In this document: positions 27,280-36,071 of the stretch, in pieces
How the letters are laid out: every line of letters begins with the position of its first letter
Numbering within the stretch: the first letter of the stretch is position 1
Source of the DNA: Methanobacterium sp.
GTDB lineage: Archaea > Methanobacteriota > Methanobacteria > Methanobacteriales > Methanobacteriaceae
Reading direction: 5' to 3'
NCBI GenBank assembly: GCA_018263005.1
Contig: JADFDH010000001.1
Coordinates: 558,001-622,000, forward strand
DNA length: 64,000 nt
Translations under genes and position numbers: made by a program
The notes under the pieces: model-generated
Databases searched by the model: none
What the model saw: only the letters and a program-made list of their open reading frames with translations
Told to the model about the DNA's origin: nothing

Positions 27280-27810
27280 ATGGTTCTCTGGAACCTTGCC
27301 GTGGTGGTGGGTGTTCCAGGTGTAGGAAAAACATCCCTAAGCCATCAAGCAGCCCAATCCTTAGGATATAATCATATAAATTATGGGGAGCTGATGCTTC
27401 AACTGACAAAGAAAAAGGAAGTAGCATCTACATTAGAGGAGATGTTCCAACTTCCCCTGGATCTGCAACATAGTATCTGGAAAAAAGCAGCTTCCCTAAT
27501 AAAAGATCAACAAGATGTTCTAGTTGATCTCCATGGTTTAGACATATCATCTAAAGGATATTTAATATCCCTCCCGTTGGAGATACTTTCACCTCAAATC
27601 ATCATCTTAGTAGAAGCTTCCTATGAAGACATCATCGAACGCCGGATTCATGATCAAAGCAAATCCAGATCCCTGGAGAATATTAAAGAACACATGATGC
27701 TTTTAAGGGTTGCAATGGCAAACTGCTCAGCTCTTATAGGATGTCCATTAGTTATTTTAGAAAATAATGATTTCAACAAGACTTTAGACCAAATGAAAAC
27801 TTATTTATAA
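27280..27810 (+). CDS. adkA: Archaeal-type adenylate kinase
   Basis: A 176-residue protein with P-loop GVPGVGKTS (11-19), the signature of the archaeal AdkA family, then HINYGELML, VDLHGL and EIIERR-like ERRIHDQ segments. AdkA converts AMP plus ATP to two ADP and is related to shikimate-kinase-like folds rather than bacterial Adk. It is slightly shorter than the usual 190 residues, and the switch regions look diverged, so another nucleotide kinase role is possible. Likely translated with the upstream DUF59 gene. Confidence 0.75.
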   Translation: MVLWNLAVVVGVPGVGKTSLSHQAAQSLGYNHINYGELMLQLTKKKEVASTLEEMFQLPLDLQHSIWKKAASLIKDQQDVLVDLHGLDISSKGYLISLPLEILSPQIIILVEASYEDIIERRIHDQSKSRSLENIKEHMMLLRVAMANCSALIGCPLVILENNDFNKTLDQMKTYL

Positions 27811-27913
27811 TAAAAAAATAACTAAGTGAAATGGATCTAATAGACAAGATAAAAGTTGATGGTTGATTAAATTTTACAAAATAGATTATTCCTGTTTTTT
27901 TTAAACTTCTCCA

Positions 27914-27964
27914 AAAGGATATATATGATGAAAATTAAATCATGCATCTGCGATTATATCCTTT
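27914..27964. repeat. 10-bp inverted repeat formed by face-to-face promoter-like elements
   Basis: AAAGGATATA (27914-27923) is mirrored exactly by TATATCCTTT (27955-27964); an inner ATGAT/ATCAT pairing adds to it. The left arm belongs to CCAAAAGGATATATATG, which closely resembles the CDC48 promoter; the right arm reads as a similar BRE/TATA on the minus strand. No gene of either direction starts within the predicted distance except possibly the tRNA. Confidence 0.45.
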
Positions 27965-27980
27965 GAAATATAATAGGAAA

Positions 27981-27994
27981 CAATATATATAAAA
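27981..27994 (+). promoter_or_regulatory. Probable tRNA-Ile promoter
   Basis: A TATA box, TATATATAAAA, within CAATATATATAAAA lies about 40 nt before the mature tRNA 5' end, which would give a short leader removed by RNase P. A second BRE/TATA element is found near 27911-27927. Confidence 0.5.
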
Positions 27995-28028
27995 GAAACA
28001 AAAAATTAATTAAAACAGTAATCTGGAG

Positions 28029-28103
<75 letters not shown>

Positions 28104-28176
28104 TTCTTTAAATCCAAAATTTCCTATATTTTTTATATTCATAAATTATTCAAAAAAATATGAATTTTTCATTTTC

Positions 28177-28268
28177 AAAAACTTTATATTCAAGATCAAA
28201 TAAGATAATTAACTGGAGCAAGTGGTAATTTAGTGAATATTAATTACCTCATTTTTTACTTTCTTTTT
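28177..28268 (+). other. Promoter-like element and hairpin in the tRNA-trpD gap
   Basis: The 285-bp gap after the tRNA holds a TATA-like ACTTTATATT (28181-28190) and, 34 nt on, an inverted repeat GGTAATT (28224-28230) / AATTACC (28242-28248) followed by T-rich sequence. It could mark a short non-coding transcript or the end of the trp transcript on the other strand. No ORF is seen. Confidence 0.25.
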
Positions 28269-28386
28269 TAGATTACCTCAGTAAAATTGTTTTATTTTAT
28301 TAAAATTAGATATATATGCAATAATTCAATAAAAGAAAATATAATTAATCTACGAAATAAGGATTAAGATTATATTTGCCTTTAAT

Positions 28387-29430
28387 CTATTCATTACTTA
28401 TTTTAATGAATTCATGAAGTTTATCCAGTGCAGCACCATTTTTTACAGATTTAAACACCATTTCAGCGCCCTCTTTAAAATCAACTGCTTTACCTGCTAT
28501 AAACAGAATTGCAGCAGCGTTCATTAAACAGAGATTAAGCCTGGCTTTATCTTCAGGACCATTGATACTACCACTTAAAACAGAATAGAAAATATCCAAA
28601 TTTTCATGGAGAGTATCAGGGGCAGTTACATGATCTTCGGACTGTTTTATCAATCCAAAATCCTCTGGATAAATCTCTCCTATTTGAACCTGTTTGTTAT
28701 CCAATAGTGCTATTTTAGTCTTACCTAGAATTGATATTTCATCCATGGCCGGTTGGTTATTTTGATCAAAACCATGTACCACCAATGCTCGTTTAACGTT
28801 TAAATTTTTAAGTACCAAGGCAACCGGCTCCACCAGATCAGGATCGAAAACACCCAATAATTGAATATCTGCACCGGCAGGAGAATTTAAAGGACCTAAT
28901 ATATTAAAAACTGTTTTTATGCCCATATCCTTCCTAATAGGAGCTACATTCTTCATAGCAGGATGAAAAAGAGGAGCATACATAAAGCCTATCCCTGCAT
29001 TGTCCAGGCATTTCCTGACACCCGCGGCGTCGCAGTTAATGTTAACTCCCGCAGCTTCTAAAATATCCGCTCCACCACATTTACTGGTTATACTGCGGTT
29101 TCCATGTTTTGCAATGGTAACACCACAGGAAGCAGCCATAATAGCGGCTGCCGTACTCACATTAAATGTTTTAAGTTTATCACCACCGGTACCGCAAGTA
29201 TCCACCAAGGATTTACTGGAAGAATTAACTTTAATTGCAGCCTCACGCATGGCCTTAACAAAACCAGTAATTTCAGCTACAGTTTCCCCCTTCATGGAAA
29301 GAGCTGTTAATAAGGAAGCTATCTCCACATTACTCGAGTATCCTGTTATTATATCCTGCATGCACTGGTAAGCTTCTTCTTCACTCAAATCTTCTCCAGT
29401 AGATACTTTCTTCAAATAGAAGGACGTCAT
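28387..29430 (-). CDS. trpD: Anthranilate phosphoribosyltransferase
   Basis: A 347-residue enzyme that joins anthranilate and PRPP. It shows the PRPP-binding DTCGTGGDKLKTFNVST (about 80-96), KHGNRSITSKCG (about 109-120) with the substrate-binding Arg, and the metal-binding DE pair in AMDEISILG (about 229). Length is usual. It is the last gene of the minus-strand trpEGCFBAD operon, 27 nt after trpA. The unfused form matches other Methanobacteriales. Confidence 0.97.
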   Translation of the reverse strand: MTSFYLKKVSTGEDLSEEEAYQCMQDIITGYSSNVEIASLLTALSMKGETVAEITGFVKAMREAAIKVNSSSKSLVDTCGTGGDKLKTFNVSTAAAIMAASCGVTIAKHGNRSITSKCGGADILEAAGVNINCDAAGVRKCLDNAGIGFMYAPLFHPAMKNVAPIRKDMGIKTVFNILGPLNSPAGADIQLLGVFDPDLVEPVALVLKNLNVKRALVVHGFDQNNQPAMDEISILGKTKIALLDNKQVQIGEIYPEDFGLIKQSEDHVTAPDTLHENLDIFYSVLSGSINGPEDKARLNLCLMNAAAILFIAGKAVDFKEGAEMVFKSVKNGAALDKLHEFIKISNE

Positions 29431-29457
29431 ATAATCACAAGCACGTTCTTAAAATGT

Positions 29458-30387
29458 CTATCTCCTTTTAGTTGCATTTTTAAGCTCCTTGGAAAATTCA
29501 GCAATCCTGGCAAGCATTAACTCCTTATCCTGCAAATTATCCGATATAATGTTTAGAAGAGCACTAGCGACGATAGCACCATCCGAACCAGCATCAACAA
29601 CCTCTTTCACATGCTCTGGTTTGGAGATGCCAAAACCCACAGCAATTGGAAGATCACTATGTCCATTAACCCTTTCTACCAGTTTAACAGTACTCTGTTT
29701 AAGCTTTGACCTTGCCCCGGTTACTCCCATCACTGCTACCACATATAAGAATCCGGAACATAACTTATTGATTACCTGTAACCTTTCATTGCTGGTGGTC
29801 TGGGCAACCATAAATATTTGGTCGATCTGATATTTTCGTGCGGAAGCAACAGCCGGTTCAGCCTCTTCAGGAGGTAAATCAGCGGATAAAATGCCGTTAA
29901 CACCACTTTCTGCTGCATTTTTGTAAAATTCATCAATTCCCATCTTATAAATTAGGTTGTAATATACCAGAATACCAATGGGAATACTGGTGAATTCCCT
30001 TATTTTCTTAATAAACTCAAACCCACTTTTGGTGGTCATACCCGTTTTAAGCGCCCTAGTATCAGCCTCTTGGACTGTAGGGCCATCAGCTACTGGGTCA
30101 CTGAATGCGAAGCCGATCTCCAGTGCATCAGCTCCATTTTCTGTGAATTTACGTACAATTTCTAATGATGTTTCAAAATCAGGATCTCCAGCCACTATAA
30201 AAGGAATGAAGGCGCCTTCACCCTGTTTTTTAACTCTCCGGAACATTTCCTGGTAACTTTCTATATCTAAATTATTTTCAATTCCAGTTGATGCTGATGA
30301 TTGATTATAATCTCTTTCTTTCTGATTTTCTGATGATGGGTGATTATTCATTTCTTTCTGATTTTCTGATGATAGGTGATTATTCAT
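29458..30387 (-). CDS. trpA: Tryptophan synthase alpha subunit
   Basis: A 309-residue protein. The TIM barrel starts near residue 45 (EMFRRVKKQGEGAFIPFIVAGDP) and contains the catalytic Glu of ALEIGFAFSDPVADGP and the second acidic residue in ILSADLPPEE. It cleaves indoleglycerol phosphate and passes indole to TrpB. The first roughly 40 residues are extra compared with typical TrpA and contain a tandem duplication (codons 1-12 and 13-24) of MNNHxSSENQKE. The ATG overlaps the trpB stop (ATGA), so that start is well placed for coupling. Confidence 0.95.
   Translation of the reverse strand: MNNHLSSENQKEMNNHPSSENQKERDYNQSSASTGIENNLDIESYQEMFRRVKKQGEGAFIPFIVAGDPDFETSLEIVRKFTENGADALEIGFAFSDPVADGPTVQEADTRALKTGMTTKSGFEFIKKIREFTSIPIGILVYYNLIYKMGIDEFYKNAAESGVNGILSADLPPEEAEPAVASARKYQIDQIFMVAQTTSNERLQVINKLCSGFLYVVAVMGVTGARSKLKQSTVKLVERVNGHSDLPIAVGFGISKPEHVKEVVDAGSDGAIVASALLNIISDNLQDKELMLARIAEFSKELKNATKRR
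30316..30387 (-). repeat. 36-bp tandem duplication at the 5' end of trpA
   Basis: Codons 1-12 (30387-30352) and 13-24 (30351-30316) are identical except for one base, which changes Leu5 (CTA) to Pro17 (CCA). The next codons (with TAATCA...TCATCAG) look like a decayed third copy. Each copy begins with ATG, so the gene has two equivalent starts. Confidence 0.85.
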
Positions 30388-31565
30388 AGTTTTAACCCCA
30401 TTTTCTGCGCTGCTAAGAACATATCTTTATCTCCTCTTCCTGAAAGATTCACCACAATAGTTTTACCCTTGTTTTCATTTATCTGGGCGTATTTTTCTGC
30501 GTACGCAATGGCATGAGCACTTTCCAGCGCAGGTATAATCCCTTCGTATTGGGAGAGTAATTTGAACCCGCGAAGGGCTTCCTGGTTATTTATTGCCACA
30601 TATTTAGCCCTTTCAGTGTCCTTTAGATAGGAATGTTCTGGACCCACCCCTGGATAATCAAGACCAGCAGATACCGAGTGGGCTTCAGATATTTGGCCAT
30701 CATAATCTTGAAGGACATAAGAGAAAGAACCGTGCAAAACTCCTTGCGTACCAATAGATAATGTCGCGCCTGTTTTCCCACTATCTAACCCTTCACCTCC
30801 TCCTTCAACCCCGATAAGGTCTACTTCTTTATTATCTATAAATCCTGAGAATATTCCGATGGAATTACTACCCCCTCCTACACAGGCAATAATAGTATCA
30901 GGGAGTTCATCTTCCTTTTCCATGATCTGTTCTTTAGTTTCCCTGCCTATGATGCTCTGAAAATGTTTTACCATTGTTGGATAAGGATGGGGGCCCATAG
31001 TAGAGCCAATCAGATAATGTGTGGTGTCTAAGTTGCTTATCCAGTCCCTGAATGCCTGATTAATAGCGTCTTTAAGTGTGCAGGAACCAGTGTATACTGG
31101 TAAGACATGTGCATCAGAGAGTTCCATCCGGAAAACATTCAATTTCTGTCTCTCCACATCTTCACTTCCCATGTAGACTTCTGTGGGAATTTCCAGAAGA
31201 GCACCCACTACTGCAGTGGCTATACCATGTTGTCCTGCTCCTGTTTCAGCGATTAATCTTTTTTTTCCCATATATTTTGCCAGAAGCCCCTGTCCTAAAG
31301 TATTATTTATTTTATGTGCTCCTGTATGCAGCATATCCTCTCTTTTTAGGTATATTTTACATCCCAACTTATTTGAGAGGTTTCTTGCCAGATATAAAGA
31401 AGTAGGTCTTCCAGCAAATTCTTTCAAATAATAATCTAGCTCTTCATTGAACTTATCATCATCTTTATATTTTAAAAAAGCAATTTCTAATTCTTCTAAA
31501 GCAGGTATTAAAAGTTCAGGAACAAAAATACCACCATATTTACCAAATTTTCCCTTGGATATCAT
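30384..31565 (-). CDS. trpB: Tryptophan synthase beta subunit
   Basis: A 393-residue PLP enzyme (TrpB1 type) condensing indole with serine. It has FGKYGGIFVPE at the start, the PLP lysine in GAHKINNTLGQ, the AETGAGQHG motif with catalytic Glu, and the phosphate-binding CVGGGSNSIG. ATG 31565 is preferred: it gives the family's usual start and has AGTGAT a few bases upstream. An in-frame TTG at 31583 overlaps the trpF stop and could be used through coupling. Confidence 0.96.
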   Translation of the reverse strand: MISKGKFGKYGGIFVPELLIPALEELEIAFLKYKDDDKFNEELDYYLKEFAGRPTSLYLARNLSNKLGCKIYLKREDMLHTGAHKINNTLGQGLLAKYMGKKRLIAETGAGQHGIATAVVGALLEIPTEVYMGSEDVERQKLNVFRMELSDAHVLPVYTGSCTLKDAINQAFRDWISNLDTTHYLIGSTMGPHPYPTMVKHFQSIIGRETKEQIMEKEDELPDTIIACVGGGSNSIGIFSGFIDNKEVDLIGVEGGGEGLDSGKTGATLSIGTQGVLHGSFSYVLQDYDGQISEAHSVSAGLDYPGVGPEHSYLKDTERAKYVAINNQEALRGFKLLSQYEGIIPALESAHAIAYAEKYAQINENKGKTIVVNLSGRGDKDMFLAAQKMGLKL

Positions 31566-31579
31566 TTTTATCACTTTTA

Positions 31580-32248
31580 TCAATTTTTTATGTATTGCAT
31601 TAACTCTCTTATCCTATTCTGATTTTTAATTCCCGGCTGGGTTTCCACTCCTGAGTTAACATCTATATAATCATAAAATAGTTCAAGGGTGTTGAATTCC
31701 TTTTTTATAAATTCTAAATTCATCCCTCCGGCTAAGAATAATTTTATATCACGGTTAACATTTTTTGCTATCTTAGCCGCTTCAATGGCATGTTCTAAGT
31801 TAATCTGTTTACCTGTTCCTCCGCTTTTACCATTCACCTGTGAATCAAAGAGTAAAAAGTCGCAGATTCTTGCATATTCTTTTATTTCCTCTTTTTTAAT
31901 ATGATTACACCTTTCATGAATTCCAATGGCTTTGATAATCCGTATTGGTTTTTTTAAAGTGTTAAAATGTTTTAATATTTTAATATCTTCTTCTTTAAGG
32001 GAATGAAGTTGAATACTATTCATTTTTGAATATTCCACAGTTTTAATGGCTTCATCTATGTCTTTAGGCTCTATTACTAATACTGCTCTGTTTTTATCTT
32101 TCATAGGTTCTACTAGTTGCCTGATCTTTTCTAAATTGAGATATCGGGGGGATCTTTTAACATTGATGAATCCTATAAATTCTGAGTAAAGGTCTTCACA
32201 AATTTGGACATCTTCAGGCCGGGTTAGTCCACAGATTTTAATTTTCAT
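31580..32248 (-). CDS. trpF: Phosphoribosylanthranilate isomerase
   Basis: A 222-residue TIM-barrel isomerase with the start KIKICGLTRPED (catalytic Cys in ICG) and LFLAGGMNLEF and YIDVNSGVE as later phosphate-binding loops. The catalytic Asp lies in FLLFDSQ. It overlaps trpC by 4 nt at its start and trpB at its end, which is consistent with a tightly coupled operon. Confidence 0.95.
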   Translation of the reverse strand: MKIKICGLTRPEDVQICEDLYSEFIGFINVKRSPRYLNLEKIRQLVEPMKDKNRAVLVIEPKDIDEAIKTVEYSKMNSIQLHSLKEEDIKILKHFNTLKKPIRIIKAIGIHERCNHIKKEEIKEYARICDFLLFDSQVNGKSGGTGKQINLEHAIEAAKIAKNVNRDIKLFLAGGMNLEFIKKEFNTLELFYDYIDVNSGVETQPGIKNQNRIRELMQYIKN

Positions 32249-33099
32249 ATCCTTTTTATCCTGGAGTTTTTTGCGGAGTTAACTATTTCACTTACTCTTT
32301 CATTTATACTGGATTCCATGATACTGGTCCCAACCAGTAAAGCATCGGCCCCGTAACTTGAGAGGAGTTTTACATCTGCTTCTGTTTTAATTCCGCTTTC
32401 CGATACCAAGACTACTTCCGGGGGAACCATCCTCGCTAGTTTCTTGGTTTTATTTAGGTCAATAGTGAAATCCTGAAAGTTCCGATTATTTATGCCAATA
32501 ATTTCAGCACCAGAATCTAAGGCTTGTTTTATTTCAGATTCATTTTTACACTCCACTAAAGCGTCCATCCCTAAATATTCACTGATTTGAATACCTTCAG
32601 ATAAATCAGGATAAATATCCGCCATCAAAAGTACAGCACTGGCCCCGCCAGCTCTGGACTCATATATCTGATACTCATCCAGGATGAAATCTTTTCTAAG
32701 TAGGGGTAATTTACTTATTTTACATGCGATCTTCAAATTTTCCATATTACTTTTAAAAAAATTTTGTTCAGTTAGTATGGATACTGCACTGGCACGTTCG
32801 CTTTCAAATACAGGGATAACTTCTTCCACTCTTCTATTAGATATTTTACCCATGGAGGGTGAGGCTGGTTTATACTCACAGATTATGGAAACATCCTCTT
32901 CGTTGAGAAGACTGTTTTTAAAATTTTTTCTTATTTTCATCCTCTTAATATTTTTTTTCAGTTCATCTAACGGTTTATAAACCATTTCATTATTTAAAAC
33001 TTCCTTTCTTAATTTTATTATTTCATCGAAGGTGATAGTAGCTGAATTATTCGATTTTAGATTTGAATTCGCCGTGTTTTTTAAAATTTTATCAATCAT
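32245..33099 (-). CDS. trpC: Indole-3-glycerol phosphate synthase
   Basis: A 284-residue TIM-barrel enzyme. The catalytic Lys and Glu regions appear as VSIICEYKPASPSMG and LLRKDFILDEYQIYESRAGGASAVLLM; IIGINNRNFQDFTIDL and VLVSESGIKTEADV complete the active site. It closes the pyrrole ring of indole. Its ATG shares one base with the trpG stop. About 30 N-terminal residues precede the first conserved block. Confidence 0.95.
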   Translation of the reverse strand: MIDKILKNTANSNLKSNNSATITFDEIIKLRKEVLNNEMVYKPLDELKKNIKRMKIRKNFKNSLLNEEDVSIICEYKPASPSMGKISNRRVEEVIPVFESERASAVSILTEQNFFKSNMENLKIACKISKLPLLRKDFILDEYQIYESRAGGASAVLLMADIYPDLSEGIQISEYLGMDALVECKNESEIKQALDSGAEIIGINNRNFQDFTIDLNKTKKLARMVPPEVVLVSESGIKTEADVKLLSSYGADALLVGTSIMESSINERVSEIVNSAKNSRIKRI

Positions 33100-33674
33100 C
33101 AGTAATCAATCTCCATGAAATTTTTAAGTAAAATCAGACCTTCATTGGTTCCAATAGATTCTGGATGAAACTGGAATCCAAATATTGGTTTATTATTATG
33201 CTTAATTCCCATTATCATCCCATCTTCGGTATTTGCGATTATTTTCATACAATCTGGTGTTGTTTCCCCGTTACAGAGAAGGGAATGATAACGTGCGGCG
33301 GAAAGAGGGTTTTTTATGCCCTGGAATATTCTGTCCCCATCATGGAATATTTGACTGGTTTTACCATGAACAGGTTCTGTGTGAATTATTTCACCCCCAA
33401 ATGCTGTGAATATCCCCTGATGGCCTAAACACACACCTAAAATAGGTATATGATCCCCTAATTCCTTTATTATTTGATTACAGATTCCAAAATCCCTTAT
33501 ATTAGTGGGACTGCCAGGACCTGGTGATATGATTATTCTATGTGGATTTAATTTTTTAACTTCCTTCAGGGAAATTTCATCATTTCTTTTTACGATTATA
33601 TCATCATTAAGCTGTCCGATTAACTGATAAAGGTTATAGGTAAAAGAATCGTAGTTGTCCATTATTAAAATCAT
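33099..33674 (-). CDS. trpG: Anthranilate synthase glutaminase subunit
   Basis: A 191-residue class I glutamine amidotransferase with ISPGPGSP, the nucleophile Cys in ILGVCLGHQ and the His/Glu of FGFQFHPES. It supplies ammonia to TrpE. It begins directly after the trpE stop codon, with GGGGAGGT as ribosome binding site overlapping the trpE end. A PabA role is possible, but position in the trp operon favours TrpG. Confidence 0.96.
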   Translation of the reverse strand: MILIMDNYDSFTYNLYQLIGQLNDDIIVKRNDEISLKEVKKLNPHRIIISPGPGSPTNIRDFGICNQIIKELGDHIPILGVCLGHQGIFTAFGGEIIHTEPVHGKTSQIFHDGDRIFQGIKNPLSAARYHSLLCNGETTPDCMKIIANTEDGMIMGIKHNNKPIFGFQFHPESIGTNEGLILLKNFMEIDY

Positions 33675-35042
33675 TTAAACCTCCCCTGGGTTTTCTATTT
33701 TCAACGCATCAAGCAAAGCATTGGCTTTATTTTCGCACTCTGTATATTCTTTATCGGGCACTGAGTCATGGACTATTCCTGCGCCAGCCTGTATTTTAGC
33801 CTGGTCCCCGTCACATACCATGGTCCTGATGGTTATGGCAAAATCAGCATTGCCATTGAGGGAGAAGTAGCCCACTGCGCCTCCATAAGGTCCCCGGGCA
33901 ATTCCTTCCAATTCATTTATTATTTCCATAGCCCTTATTTTAGGCGCACCGCTGAGGGTGCCTGCAGGAAACATGGCTCTGAAAGCGTCCACAGCAGATT
34001 TTTTTGCTTTTAAATCACCGGTTACTTTGGAGAATATATGCTGTACATGAGAAAATTTTTTAATATCCATATAAACGGGAACCTTAACCGATCCAAAGGT
34101 ACTTACCTTTCCCAGGTCATTCCTGGCCAGGTCAACTAGCATCAGATGCTCAGCCCTCTCCTTCTCATCAGATAATAATTTTTTTTGAAGATTGTTATCT
34201 TCTATCGTTGTTTTTCCCCGTTTGACTGTCCCGGCTATGGGGAATGTTACTAATTTACCGTTCTCTACTCTTATCAGCATTTCTGGACTGGAACCTATTA
34301 TTTCTCTCTGGCCTAGCTTCAGATGATACATGTAAGGGGAGGGATTTATTTTTCGTAATTTTTCATAAAAAGAAAGTTTATCTCCTTTTAGTTCAAATTT
34401 TCTGGCGTTAGAAATAACACTCTGAAATATTTCGCCATCTTTTATCTTTTCTTTGGCTTGAAGGACCATATCTATGAATTTTTCTTTTGAAAAATAGTAT
34501 CCCTTTTCTTTGAAGTTTATAGCATGGATATCATATTCGTTTTTGGCGATTTCTTTTATATAATTTGATTTATCCTCGCCTAAGGTTACATAATGGCATT
34601 TATTTCGGATCCGATCGAATATTATGCTATCTAGATATAATCCGAATTCAAAATCAGGATATGGGCTTTCCTGTACCTGCACAGGTTCGAAGTGCTTCAC
34701 CGCCTCGTAGGATACATAACCCACCAATCCTCCTTTGAATCCTTTTTTTTGGTAGGAGGAGGTTGTTAGTTTTTTTATTTCATCGAATGGGTTTTCCACA
34801 TCGTATTCGGCTTTTTCACCATTTTTTTCTATTTCTAGGATATTTCCATAGGCTTTTATTTTAGCTGCAGGTTCAAATCCCAATACAGAATAACGAGCCA
34901 GTCCACCATCGCTTTCCATTGATTCTAGGAGGAAAGCATAGGGGTGATTATGGTAAATATTTTTGAAGAGTTCAAATGGCGATGTAAAATTAAGATTGGT
35001 GGTTTTTATTTCTTTTATTTCCAATTCGCCAAAAACATTCAC
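33675..35042 (-). CDS. trpE: Anthranilate synthase component I
   Basis: A 455-residue chorismate-using enzyme, the first gene of the operon. The N-terminal region carries the tryptophan feedback motif LLESMESDGGLARYSVLG (LLES, and the Ser and Arg downstream). The catalytic part holds GDIFQ-like KIKDGEIFQSVIS, PSPYMYHL, GSSPEMLIRVENG, TFPIAGTVKRG, DLARNDLGKV and AGTLSGAPKIRAMEII. The start is GTG 35042. Control is expected through the TrpY-type regulator encoded divergently. Confidence 0.96.
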   Translation of the reverse strand: MNVFGELEIKEIKTTNLNFTSPFELFKNIYHNHPYAFLLESMESDGGLARYSVLGFEPAAKIKAYGNILEIEKNGEKAEYDVENPFDEIKKLTTSSYQKKGFKGGLVGYVSYEAVKHFEPVQVQESPYPDFEFGLYLDSIIFDRIRNKCHYVTLGEDKSNYIKEIAKNEYDIHAINFKEKGYYFSKEKFIDMVLQAKEKIKDGEIFQSVISNARKFELKGDKLSFYEKLRKINPSPYMYHLKLGQREIIGSSPEMLIRVENGKLVTFPIAGTVKRGKTTIEDNNLQKKLLSDEKERAEHLMLVDLARNDLGKVSTFGSVKVPVYMDIKKFSHVQHIFSKVTGDLKAKKSAVDAFRAMFPAGTLSGAPKIRAMEIINELEGIARGPYGGAVGYFSLNGNADFAITIRTMVCDGDQAKIQAGAGIVHDSVPDKEYTECENKANALLDALKIENPGEV

Positions 35043-35097
35043 TGCCTTTCATTATAAATCGCCTTATTTATTATTAAAAAGATTGACATAGTCTACT

Positions 35098-35163
35098 ATA
35101 TTTATAGTACTATTTAAAGCTTTACTGTACATAATTATACATTAATGGTTTAATTTAAATATT
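35098..35163. promoter_or_regulatory. Divergent trpE/trpY control region with TRP-box-like sites
   Basis: TGTACA, the TRP box described for Methanothermobacter TrpY, is present at 35126-35131. A TATACA variant follows at 35136-35141, and the palindrome ATAGTACTAT lies at 35104-35113. TATA-like elements for trpE (minus strand, TTTAAATA near 35111-35119 or TATAAATA near 35101) and trpY (plus strand, TTTAAATA near 35155) flank the TGTACA. This fits one regulator controlling both directions. Confidence 0.65.
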
Positions 35164-35187
35164 AGTAAACAATAAAAAAATGATCAT

Positions 35188-35691
35188 ATGTGGGATAGAA
35201 TAAAACACAAGTTCGAAAAATTCCCTGCTCGAATGAGCGTCGCCAGAAAAATTGTAGAACTCGGCCTGCGAGTAGGAGAAAATAATAAAATATACTGCGG
35301 AAATGTAGAGATCAGTGATGTTGCACTGGCAAGAGCAGCTGGTGTTGATCGAAGAACCATAAAAGCCACCATAGAAGTAATTCTCACCGATAAAAATCTC
35401 AAAGATATATTCACCAACATATATCCTGCAGGAGCACTCCTTAAAAATGTGGCTCTGAATTTGGGTTTTGGAGTGGTGGAAATAGAAGCACAAGCAGATA
35501 ATCCTGGAATACTGGCTAGGGCAACAGAACTAATATCACAGGAAAACATAAGCATACGACAAGCTCATGCAGGAGATCCAGAATTAGAGGAAAATCCACG
35601 TCTCACAATTATAACAGAAAAACCAGTTAAAGGAGAACTATTCAACGAATTTTTAAAAATTCAAGGTGTCAAAAAGGTTTCTATTTATTAA
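35188..35691 (+). CDS. trpY: TrpY-type tryptophan regulator: HTH plus ACT domain
   Basis: A 167-residue protein. Residues about 15-75 look like an HTH (MSVARKIVELGL, VALARAAGVDRRTIKATIE). Residues about 90-165 are an ACT-type amino-acid-binding domain (GVVEIEAQADNPGILARATELISQENISIRQA). It is divergent from trpE with TGTACA sites between, as for TrpY of Methanothermobacter thermautotrophicus, which represses trpEGCFBAD and itself. The assignment rests on domain layout and position. A weak TGAT is the only ribosome binding feature before the ATG. Confidence 0.8.
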   Translation: MWDRIKHKFEKFPARMSVARKIVELGLRVGENNKIYCGNVEISDVALARAAGVDRRTIKATIEVILTDKNLKDIFTNIYPAGALLKNVALNLGFGVVEIEAQADNPGILARATELISQENISIRQAHAGDPELEENPRLTIITEKPVKGELFNEFLKIQGVKKVSIY

Positions 35692-35702
35692 ATAGAATTA
35701 AT

Positions 35703-35843
35703 ATGCGGGAAATCATTGTAAAATTTTTTATAACTCTGATTATCATGGGACGCTGTTTAAAAAGTTTAAATGGTAATAAAAAAAGATCACTGGAAAATTA
35801 TATGATTCTAAAAAGAATAGATGAAATCAAAAAAAACCTATAA
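35703..35843 (+). CDS. Possible 46-residue ORF, weakly supported
   Basis: A short basic ORF beginning 12 nt after trpY and running 6 nt into the end of hypC on the other strand. It has a hydrophobic first third (IIVKFFITLIIM) and a Lys-rich end. There is no clear ribosome binding site and no recognised family. It may be a chance ORF. Confidence 0.2.
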   Translation: MREIIVKFFITLIIMGRCLKSLNGNKKRSLENYMILKRIDEIKKNL

Positions 35844-36071
35844 TTCTTCCTCATCCATAACCTTTAAAAGTTCATCCCAAGCTTCTAAAGATTCTTTAGC
35901 TTCTTCCTTGGTTAAAACTTCTATAGCATAACCGGAATGAACCAAAACATAATTACCCAACTCCACATCAGAAACCAGATCAAGTTTAACCTGTTGTCTG
36001 ACTCCTCCAAAATCAACAGTAGCCATCTTCTCATCTATTTCCATAATTTCAGCAGGTGCTGCGATACACAT
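35838..36071 (-). CDS. hypC: Hydrogenase maturation chaperone HypC
   Basis: A 77-residue HypC/HupF protein with the defining MCIAAPAEI start, whose Cys2 carries the Fe(CN)2CO unit during [NiFe]-hydrogenase assembly, and the GNYVLVHSGYAIEVL motif. The acidic C-terminal tail is typical. GAGGAGAT lies about 6 nt before the ATG. Methanogens use it for F420-reducing, Mvh, Ech or Eha/Ehb type hydrogenases, none of which is in this window. Confidence 0.95.
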   Translation of the reverse strand: MCIAAPAEIMEIDEKMATVDFGGVRQQVKLDLVSDVELGNYVLVHSGYAIEVLTKEEAKESLEAWDELLKVMDEEEL

